NCBI GenBank assembly: GCA_029210865.1
Contig: JARGGE010000062.1
Span: 1 to 10,528, forward strand
Length of the DNA: 10,528 bases
From: Trueperaceae bacterium
Lineage (GTDB): Bacteria; Deinococcota; Deinococci; Deinococcales; Trueperaceae
Reading direction: 5' to 3'
Positions 5,247 to 10,528 of this stretch are shown one piece after another. Position numbers and translations under genes: made by a program. The notes under the pieces were generated by a model. The model did not search any database, had not been told where the DNA came from, and worked only from the letters and a program-made list of their open reading frames with translations. The first letter of the stretch is position 1, and each line of letters starts with the position of its first letter.

Positions 5247-7103
5247 TCAGGTCGACGCGTCGCCGCCGTCGAAGGCGAGCACGTGCACGAGCGCCGCGGC
5301 GTCCCAGGCCTGCGGGCGGCAGGCCACCGGGTACGGGACCGGCGGGCCGTCGTCGCGCTCGTACCCGGCGACGAGCTCGGGCAGGCGCCGGTCCTCCTGG
5401 CTCGCCGCCAACGCGAACAGCGCGTCGCGCACCCGGCGCGCCTCGGTGTGGAAGCCGTAGCGGGCGAAGCCGGCCGCGGCCAGGGCGGTGTCGTGGGGCC
5501 AGACTGAGCCGTTGTGGTAGCTGACCGGGTTGTAGCGCGCCGCGCCGGTCCCCAGCGTACGGATCCCCCAACCCGACCAGAGCTCGGGGCCCAGGAGCGT
5601 GGCGACGAGGCGCGCCGCGTACGCCTCGGGCACGATGCCGCTCCACAGCAGGTGACCGGCGTCGGAGTTCCGCACCCGCAGGGGGCGCTTGTCGCCGTCG
5701 AGCGCCATCGCGTACGTTCCGAGGTCGTCCAGCCAGAACGCCTCGTGGAAGCGCGTCCGGAGCGCCTCGGCGCGCGCGGTCCAGGCGGACGCCGCGTCCG
5801 CGTCGCCGAGGCGCGCCGACCAGGAGGCCGCCGCGCGGAAGGCGGCGTACGCGTACCCCTGTGCCTCGGCCACGGCGATCGGGCCCGTCGCCAGCTCGCC
5901 GTCGGCGTGGCCCATCGAGTCGTTCGAGTCCTTCCAGCCCTGGCCGTTCCCCTCCGGCGTCGGCACGTACTGCAGGAAGCCGTCGCCGTCGAGGTCGCCC
6001 TCGCCGACGATCCAGGCGAGGGCCGACTCCCAGGCGGGACGCAGCTCGCGGACCAGGTCGAGCTCGCCGGTGGCCGCTCGGTGCGCCTCGAGGAGCGTCA
6101 AGAACAGCGGGGTGGCGTCGACGGTGCCGTAGAAGGCGCGGTGCGGGACGCGGCCGGTGCGCGCGAGCTCGCCGAAGCGGAGCTCGTGCGCGATCTTCCC
6201 GGGCGCCTCGAAGCTCGTCGCGTCGCGGCGGCGCCCCTGGTGGCGCGCGAGGTGCCGGAGGGTGCCGGCGGCGACGTCGGGGCGGTGGGGCAGCAGCAGG
6301 TGGGCGCCGAGCAGCGCGTCGCGACCGAACGTCGCGACGTACCAGGGGATGCCGGCCGCGAGCACGGGACCCTCGGCGGTGAACAGCAGCAGGCCCCGCA
6401 GGTCGTCGATCGCCCGGCGCAGCGCGGCGGGCTCGGGCGCGGCAGGCAGGTGGGCGAAGCTCGCGCGCCAATCCGCGTACGGTATGGCGCCGTGCGGCGG
6501 CTCGTCGAGCGGGTGGTCGACGTCCACCGCGACCGACAAGGTGACGCGTTCGCCGGGCGCCAGCGACAGCTCCCACTCCGCGCCGTCGGGGTGGGTGGCA
6601 GCCAGCGCGTCGAAGCGCAGGTGGACTGCGCACGCGACGCCGTCGGTGGCCGTATGGCGGAGCGTCAGCTCGCGACCCCCGGCCTCGGCGACCGCGGGGG
6701 CGCGCTCGATCGCGGGCCAGCCGCGGACCTCGAAGACGTCCGCGAAGTCGCCCGCCACGGCGAGCTCGACGCTGAGCGAGCGCCGCTCCTGCGACGCGTT
6801 CGCCACCTCGAGCGTGTCGGTGAAGCCGGCCGCGTGCGCGCGCAGCGTGCGCCGCAGCGCCAGCGTCTGCGCTGGGCCCTCGATCCGGGCGTAGTGGGCG
6901 TGCAGGAGGTCGGGGCGCGGTGCGTCGACGAGCAGCGTCTGCGGCTCGGCGCCGTCGATCGACAGCCAGCGCCAGGCGTACCGCGACAGCACGCGGGTGT
7001 CGCGCACGTAGAAGCCGTGCTCGCCGCCCCGCACCTGCGCGTCGCGGTCGGCGACGAAGAAGGCGTAGTGCTCCTTGAGGACGGTGTTGTGGCGGAAGTC
7101 CAT
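5247..7103 (-). CDS. Glycogen-debranching-type glycoside hydrolase (amylo-alpha-1,6-glucosidase family)
   Basis: The 618-residue protein resembles bacterial glycogen debranching proteins with an N-terminal beta-rich domain followed by an (alpha/alpha)6-barrel hydrolase domain. Residues 1 to about 215 are the N-terminal domain, with HGFYVRDTRVLS (29-40). The barrel carries GIPWYVATFGRDAL (251-264), PGKIAHELR (301-309), YGTVDATPLF (325-334), GWKDSNDSM (389-397, probable catalytic-acid region), SYHNGSVWPHD (528-538) and CRPQAW (595-600). It likely removes alpha-1,6 branches or trims alpha-glucans in the cytoplasm; exact specificity cannot be read off. The protein ends 18 residues after PQAW, whereas relatives I recall continue into a small C-terminal beta domain, so this looks like a short form. 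The ATG at 7103 has a GGGAGG ribosome site 4 nt upstream and a promoter with both boxes. It is convergent with the nucleosidase gene and divergent from aceE. It does not look like the GlgX type, which has an alpha-amylase barrel. Confidence 0.85.
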   Translation of the reverse strand: MDFRHNTVLKEHYAFFVADRDAQVRGGEHGFYVRDTRVLSRYAWRWLSIDGAEPQTLLVDAPRPDLLHAHYARIEGPAQTLALRRTLRAHAAGFTDTLEVANASQERRSLSVELAVAGDFADVFEVRGWPAIERAPAVAEAGGRELTLRHTATDGVACAVHLRFDALAATHPDGAEWELSLAPGERVTLSVAVDVDHPLDEPPHGAIPYADWRASFAHLPAAPEPAALRRAIDDLRGLLLFTAEGPVLAAGIPWYVATFGRDALLGAHLLLPHRPDVAAGTLRHLARHQGRRRDATSFEAPGKIAHELRFGELARTGRVPHRAFYGTVDATPLFLTLLEAHRAATGELDLVRELRPAWESALAWIVGEGDLDGDGFLQYVPTPEGNGQGWKDSNDSMGHADGELATGPIAVAEAQGYAYAAFRAAASWSARLGDADAASAWTARAEALRTRFHEAFWLDDLGTYAMALDGDKRPLRVRNSDAGHLLWSGIVPEAYAARLVATLLGPELWSGWGIRTLGTGAARYNPVSYHNGSVWPHDTALAAAGFARYGFHTEARRVRDALFALAASQEDRRLPELVAGYERDDGPPVPYPVACRPQAWDAAALVHVLAFDGGDAST

Positions 7104-7107
7104 CGCG

Positions 7108-7131
7108 CCTCCCGGGGACGCGCGCGCGTCC
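7108..7131 (-). promoter_or_regulatory. Ribosome site and 16-bp palindrome in the leader of the debranching gene
   Basis: GGGAGG (7108-7113, minus strand) is a strong Shine-Dalgarno sequence 4 nt before the ATG and fixes the start. Just upstream, 7116-7131 is a perfect 16-bp palindrome, ggacgcgcgcgcgtcc. It falls near +6 to +21 of the predicted transcript, next to the ribosome site, so it could be an operator or an RNA hairpin affecting translation. Confidence 0.6.
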
Positions 7132-7142
7132 GGTCGCCGGCG

Positions 7143-7171
7143 AGCCTACCAAGCGTCGCTCGGCCGGCCAA
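7143..7171 (-). promoter_or_regulatory. Putative sigma-70-type promoter of the debranching gene
   Basis: On the minus strand TTGGCC (7166-7171) and TAGGCT (7143-7148) are separated by 17 bp, a good -35/-10 layout. The predicted start near 7136 gives a leader of about 33 nt carrying the GGGAGG site. The 9-mer GGTAGGCTC is shared with the crtI promoter. The -35 overlaps one copy of a CGGCCGGCCA repeat. Confidence 0.6.
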
Positions 7172-7203
7172 CGTCGGCGCGGCCCCCGGGCGGCGGCCGG
7201 CCA
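7161..7203. repeat. Two copies of CGGCCGGCCA 33 bp apart in the divergent promoter region
   Basis: Identical 10-mers at 7161-7170 and 7194-7203 each contain the palindrome GGCCGGCC. The start-to-start distance of 33 bp is about three helical turns, placing both on the same DNA face. One overlaps the -35 of the debranching promoter and the other lies just upstream of the TAGCAT candidate for aceE. They may be paired regulator sites, but GC-rich chance repeats are possible. Confidence 0.4.
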
Positions 7204-7208
7204 CGCGG

Positions 7209-7214
7209 TAGCAT
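7209..7214 (+). promoter_or_regulatory. aceE: Candidate -10 box for aceE
   Basis: TAGCAT fits TANNNT. No good -35 is visible 17 bp upstream. If used, transcription would start near 7221 and give a leader of roughly 160 nt containing the hairpins listed at 7223-7362. Confidence 0.35.
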
Positions 7215-7348
7215 GCGGCACCGCGTGGCCCAGGCCACGCCCCCGAGCCCCTGCACGACCCCCCGGTCGTCGCGGGCGTCGGGTTTCGTCGCGCGCCGAT
7301 CGGTCGGCGCCGGAGCGCCGCAGACGCGGAATCGCATGCGGCACCACG
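7211..7348. repeat. Imperfect 15-bp direct repeat bracketing the aceE leader
   Basis: gcatgcggcaccgcg (7211-7225) and gcatgcggcaccacg (7334-7348) match at 14 of 15 positions, 123 bp apart. The first overlaps the proposed -10 box and the second lies 35 nt before the aceE start. Each begins with the palindrome gcatgc. Confidence 0.5.
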
Positions 7349-7362
7349 GGCGGCGACGCCCG
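7223..7362 (+). promoter_or_regulatory. aceE: Structured aceE leader with four or five hairpins, two mutually exclusive
   Basis: Inverted repeats visible in the plus-strand leader: gcgtggc/gccacgc with loop ccag (7223-7240); acgacc/ggtcgt with loop cccc (7255-7270); gcgccga/tcggcgc with loop tcgg (7293-7310); cggcgc/gcgccg with loop cgga (7305-7320), which reuses bases of the previous stem; and cgggcg/cgcccg closed by a GNRA-type gcga loop (7347-7362). The last ends 6 nt before the ribosome site. I recognise no known riboswitch class. Regulation by leader folding is an inference. Confidence 0.4.
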
Positions 7363-7368
7363 CACCCC

Positions 7369-7376
7369 AGAGAGGA
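7369..7376 (+). promoter_or_regulatory. aceE: Ribosome binding site of aceE (fixes the GTG start)
   Basis: AGAGAGGA lies 6 nt before the GTG at 7383. The 11-mer agagaggaccc (7369-7379) is repeated exactly in front of aceF. Confidence 0.75.
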
Positions 7377-7382
7377 CCCTTC

Positions 7383-10109
7383 GTGACCGACGTACTGGAC
7401 GACCTCCCGAACAGCGACCGCGCGCAGCTGGCGCCCGAGCAACACGCCGAACTGCTCCGCGTCGAGACCCGCGAATGGCTCGAGTCGCTCGACTACGTGC
7501 TCGCCTCCGGCGGGCCCGAGCGCGTCACCGAGATCCTCGACCTGCTCGAGCAGCACGCCCACCGCCACGGCATCCAGACGCCGTTCTCGTCCGTCACGCC
7601 CTACCTGAACACGATCCCGCCGCACGAGCAGCCCGAGTACCCGGGCGACCTCGCGCTGGAGAAGCGCGCCCGCGCGCTCATCCGTTGGAACGCCATGGCG
7701 ATGGTCGTGCGCGCCAACAAGGAGTCCGACGGCATCGGCGGCCACATCAGCACGTACGCCTCGGCCGCGACCCTGTACGAGGTCGGCTTCAACCACTTCT
7801 TCCGCGGCGCCGATGCCGGCCCCGACGCCGACCAGGTCTACTTCCAGGGGCACGCGAGCCCCGGCATGTACGCCCGCGCGTACCTCGAGCGGCGCCTCGA
7901 CGTCGAGCAGCTGCGCAACTTCCGCCGCGAGCTCCAGGACGGCCAGGGCCTCAGCTCCTACCCGCACCCGTGGCTCATGCCCGACTTCTGGCAGTTCCCG
8001 ACCGTCTCGATGGGGCTCGGGCCCATCCTCTCGATCTACCAGGCGCGCTTCAACCGCTACCTCGAGGCGCGCGACCTCAAGCCCAAGGGCGACGGCAAGG
8101 TCTGGGCCTTCCTGGGCGACGGCGAGACCGACGAGCCCGAGACGCTGGGCGCGATCAAGTTCGCCGCGCGCGAACGGCTCGACAACCTGATCTGGGTCGT
8201 CAACGCCAACCTGCAGCGCCTCGACGGCCCGGTGTTCGGCAACGGCTCGATCATCCAGGAGCTCGAGGGCATCTTCCGCGGCGCCGGCTGGAACGTCATC
8301 AAGGTCGCATGGGGCAGCAAGTGGGACGAGCTGCTGGCCAAGGACGAGGACGGCGCGCTGGCGCGGCGCTTCAACCGGCTCATCGACGGTGAGTCGCAGC
8401 GCTACGCCGCGTTCGGTGGTTCGGAGCTGCGCGCCAGCTTCTTCGACAGCCCCGAGCTGAAGAAGCTCATCGAGGGCTGGAGCGACGAGGACCTCGACCA
8501 ACTGAACCGCGGCGGCCACGACCCCGTCAAGGTCTACGCGGCGTACCACCGCGCCGTCCGCCACGAGGGGTCGCCGACCGTCATCCTCGCGCGCACCGTC
8601 AAGGGGTACGCGTTGGGCGAGAAGGCCGAGGGCAAGAACCCGACCCACCAGCAGAAGAAGCTCGACGAGGCCGAGATGCGCAAGTTCCGCGACCGGCTCA
8701 AGATCCCGATCGCCGACGACCAGATCGCCAAGTACCCCTTCTACCGCCCCGAGCCGGACGCCCCTGAGGTCGCGTACGTCCTCAAGCGCCGCAAGGCGCT
8801 GGGCGGGCCGCTGCCGGCGCGCCGAGTGACGGTGGAGCCGTTGGCGGCGCCGGGGCCCGACCTCATCGAGGAGTTCTTCGGCGGCACCGGCGAGCGCGAG
8901 GCCTCGACGACGATGGTGTTCGTCTCGGTGTTGCGCAAGCTGCTGCGGGACGAGGCGTGGGGCAAGCTCGTCGTGCCGATCATCCCCGACGAGGCGCGCA
9001 CCTTCGGGATGGAGGCGCTGTTCCGCCAGATCGGCATCTACTCGTCGTACGGGCAGCTCTACGAACCGGTCGACAAGGACAACCTGATGTACTACCGGGA
9101 GTCCAAGAGCGGCCAGATGCTCGAGGAGGGCATCACCGAAGCCGGCGCCATGAGCTCGTTCATCGCTGCGGGCACCGCGTACGCCACGCATGGGCTCAAC
9201 ATGGTGCCGTTCTACATCTACTACTCGATGTTCGGCTTCCAGCGCATCGGCGACCTCGCCTGGCTGGCGGGCGACATGCGCGCGAAGGGCTTCCTCGTGG
9301 GGGCCACCGCTGGCCGCACGACGCTCGCCGGCGAGGGCCTGCAGCACCAGGATGGGCAGTCGCACCTGCTCGCCTACCCGATCCCCAACCTCGAGGCGTA
9401 CGACCCCACCTTCGCCTTCGAACTCGCGATCGTCGTGCGCGAGGGGCTGCGGCGGATGTACGAGGCCCAGGAGAGCGTCTACTACTACCTGACGGTCGGG
9501 AACGAGAACAAGCCGCAGCCCAAGGCGCCGGAACACCTGGAGCGCGCGGCGCTCGAGGAGGGGGTCCTCAAGGGCCTGTACCTCTACCGCCCGAGCCCGA
9601 AGAAGCGTGCGAAGAAGCACGTGCAGCTGATCGCCGCCGGCGCGATGATGCACGAGGCGCTCGCCGCCGCCGAGCGGCTCGAGGCCGACTTCGGCGTGGC
9701 GGTGCACGTCTGGAGCGTCACCAGCCTCAAGGCGTTGCACCGCGACGCGCTCGACGTCGAGCGCTGGAACCGACTGCACCCCACCGAGGAGCCGCGGGTT
9801 CCGTACGTGCGCCGCGTGCTCGAGGGCGCCAAGGGGCCGCTCGTGGCCGCGACCGATTACGTGAAGATCCTCGTCGACGCCCTCGGCCGCCACGCGCCGC
9901 GACCGATCGTGGCGCTGGGTACCGACGGCTTCGGCCGTTCCGAGGCCCGCGCCGAACTGCGCGAGTTCTTCGAGGTGGACGCCAAGCACATCGCCCTCGC
10001 CGCGCTGTCCGCGCTGGCCGACGACGGTGCGCTCGAACGCGAAGCGGTCGCCAAGGCGATCGTCGAGCTCGGGATCGATCCCGAGAAACCCAACCCCGTC
10101 ACCGCCTGA
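7383..10109 (+). CDS. aceE: Pyruvate dehydrogenase E1 component, homodimeric type
   Basis: AceE uses thiamine diphosphate to decarboxylate pyruvate and passes the acetyl group to the lipoyl domain of E2, feeding acetyl-CoA into the TCA cycle. The 908-residue length is close to that of E. coli AceE (887). The N-terminal half shows the early histidine-containing block GIGGHISTYASAATLYEVGF (117-136) and the thiamine-diphosphate motif from GDGETDEPETLGAIKFAARE (245-264) to NANLQRLDGPV (274-284). AEGKNPTHQQKK (415-426) contains H422, matching the catalytic loop histidine of the E. coli enzyme. The central domain has LEEGITEAGAMSSFIAAGTA and VPFYIYYSMFGFQRIGDLAW, then TTLAGEGLQHQDGQSH, all hallmarks of AceE rather than transketolase or the alpha/beta E1. 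The GTG start is set by the AGAGAGGA site. aceF follows after 34 bp with no terminator, so the two form one operon. All key motifs are intact. Confidence 0.97.
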   Translation: MTDVLDDLPNSDRAQLAPEQHAELLRVETREWLESLDYVLASGGPERVTEILDLLEQHAHRHGIQTPFSSVTPYLNTIPPHEQPEYPGDLALEKRARALIRWNAMAMVVRANKESDGIGGHISTYASAATLYEVGFNHFFRGADAGPDADQVYFQGHASPGMYARAYLERRLDVEQLRNFRRELQDGQGLSSYPHPWLMPDFWQFPTVSMGLGPILSIYQARFNRYLEARDLKPKGDGKVWAFLGDGETDEPETLGAIKFAARERLDNLIWVVNANLQRLDGPVFGNGSIIQELEGIFRGAGWNVIKVAWGSKWDELLAKDEDGALARRFNRLIDGESQRYAAFGGSELRASFFDSPELKKLIEGWSDEDLDQLNRGGHDPVKVYAAYHRAVRHEGSPTVILARTVKGYALGEKAEGKNPTHQQKKLDEAEMRKFRDRLKIPIADDQIAKYPFYRPEPDAPEVAYVLKRRKALGGPLPARRVTVEPLAAPGPDLIEEFFGGTGEREASTTMVFVSVLRKLLRDEAWGKLVVPIIPDEARTFGMEALFRQIGIYSSYGQLYEPVDKDNLMYYRESKSGQMLEEGITEAGAMSSFIAAGTAYATHGLNMVPFYIYYSMFGFQRIGDLAWLAGDMRAKGFLVGATAGRTTLAGEGLQHQDGQSHLLAYPIPNLEAYDPTFAFELAIVVREGLRRMYEAQESVYYYLTVGNENKPQPKAPEHLERAALEEGVLKGLYLYRPSPKKRAKKHVQLIAAGAMMHEALAAAERLEADFGVAVHVWSVTSLKALHRDALDVERWNRLHPTEEPRVPYVRRVLEGAKGPLVAATDYVKILVDALGRHAPRPIVALGTDGFGRSEARAELREFFEVDAKHIALAALSALADDGALEREAVAKAIVELGIDPEKPNPVTA

Positions 10110-10130
10110 GGGCGGCCCCGTCCGAGGACG

Positions 10131-10141
10131 AGAGAGGACCC
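10131..10141 (+). promoter_or_regulatory. aceF: Ribosome binding site of aceF, identical to that of aceE
   Basis: agagaggaccc precedes the GTG at 10144, with AGGA 5 nt from the start codon. It is an exact copy of the 11-mer before aceE and supports the GTG start, which gives a protein opening directly on a lipoyl domain. Confidence 0.75.
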
Positions 10142-10143
10142 CC

Positions 10144-10528
10144 GTGCCCCAAGAGTTCAAGCTTCCCGAGGTCGGCGAAGGCATCGAGTCCGGCACCGTC
10201 GTGGCGGTGCTCGTCAGTGAAGGCGACCGGATCGAGGCCGATCAGCCGGTCCTCGAGCTCGAGACCGACAAGGCGGTCGTCGAGGTCCCGTCGACGGTCG
10301 CCGGCGTCGTCACCAAGGTCCACGTGCAGGCCAACGCCGAGGCCAAGATCGGCCAGGTAGTGCTGACCGTCGACGCCGAGGGCGCCGGCGCCGGTGCGGC
10401 CGAGGCGAAGCCCGCTGCCGACGAGGCGCCGGCCGAGGCCAGCGCGCCCGAGCCCGCCGAACCCGAGCCCGAGTCCGCCGCACCGGCCGCGAGCGAGCCC
10501 CGGCAGGAGGCGGCGCCGGCCAAGCCGA
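10144..10528 (+). CDS. aceF: Dihydrolipoamide acetyltransferase, pyruvate dehydrogenase E2 (5' part, cut by window edge)
   Basis: Only the first 128 codons are present. The GTG-initiated protein opens MPQEFKLPEVGEGIESGTVV and forms a biotinyl/lipoyl domain over residues 4 to about 80. The lipoylated lysine is K43 in ELETDKAVVEVPS (38-50), the canonical turn. It is followed by a flexible linker rich in Ala, Pro and Glu (about 81 to the end), as usual between E2 domains; here it is notably acidic. The peripheral-subunit-binding and catalytic acetyltransferase domains would lie beyond the edge. E2 forms the core of the complex, taking the acetyl group from AceE and passing it to CoA. The lipoyl domain alone could also belong to an oxoglutarate or branched-chain E2. 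The aceE partner 34 bp upstream and the identical ribosome site make pyruvate dehydrogenase by far the likeliest. Confidence 0.93.
   Translation, partial: MPQEFKLPEVGEGIESGTVVAVLVSEGDRIEADQPVLELETDKAVVEVPSTVAGVVTKVHVQANAEAKIGQVVLTVDAEGAGAGAAEAKPAADEAPAEASAPEPAEPEPESAAPAASEPRQEAAPAKP

Noticed and set aside
5514..7211. 565-codon plus-strand frame opposite the debranching gene
   Set aside because: Composition is typical of antisense frames in GC-rich DNA, while the minus strand carries the conserved hydrolase motifs.
7146..10196. 1016-codon minus-strand open frame antisense to aceE
   Set aside because: No recognisable motif, and its composition mirrors the aceE codons; aceE has every family signature, so this is a shadow.
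8957..10360. 467-codon plus-strand frame spanning the end of aceE and the start of aceF
   Set aside because: It is in a different frame from both real genes and is Arg-rich without motifs. The true aceF frame opens at GTG 10144.

Overview
This is a very GC-rich bacterial window with tightly packed genes. It holds six genes: four complete and recognisable, one complete and uncharacterised, and one cut by the right edge. The best guess for the source is the Deinococcota, most likely a Truepera-like lineage. Three things point there: several start codons sit 6-10 nt after a TANNNT -10 box with no Shine-Dalgarno sequence, a leaderless layout known from Deinococcus; there is a homodimeric-type aceE followed by aceF; and there is a carotenoid desaturase. 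This is inference, because no rRNA or other phylogenetic marker is present, and a high-GC actinobacterium is the main alternative.

Layout from left to right. Positions 1-77 hold a 28-bp tandem repeat whose units fold into GC-rich hairpins, just past the end of crtI. crtI (phytoene desaturase, minus strand) fills 81-1586. Next on the same strand is a 706-residue fusion (1670-3790) of a diaminopimelate-decarboxylase-type domain with a class-A-beta-lactamase-like serine hydrolase domain. A 53-bp divergent region carries a perfect 12-bp inverted repeat around a -10 box. On the plus strand follow a four-helix membrane protein with a very basic tail (3844-4428) and an overlapping MTA/SAH nucleosidase gene (4425-5159). 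A short convergent gap with hairpins separates these from a glycogen-debranching-type glycoside hydrolase on the minus strand (5247-7103). A 279-bp divergent region full of repeats, palindromes and hairpins then leads into aceE (7383-10109) and the start of aceF (10144 to the edge).

Functionally the window is mostly housekeeping metabolism: carotenoid synthesis, amino-acid and cell-wall related chemistry, methyl-cycle salvage, alpha-glucan breakdown, and entry of pyruvate into the TCA cycle. aceE and aceF form one transcription unit for the pyruvate dehydrogenase complex. The membrane-protein and nucleosidase genes are translationally coupled. The most unusual item is the decarboxylase/serine-hydrolase fusion with its dyad-symmetric promoter. 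Second is the structured control region between the debranching enzyme gene and aceE. No RNA gene, CRISPR array, insertion sequence or prophage was seen.
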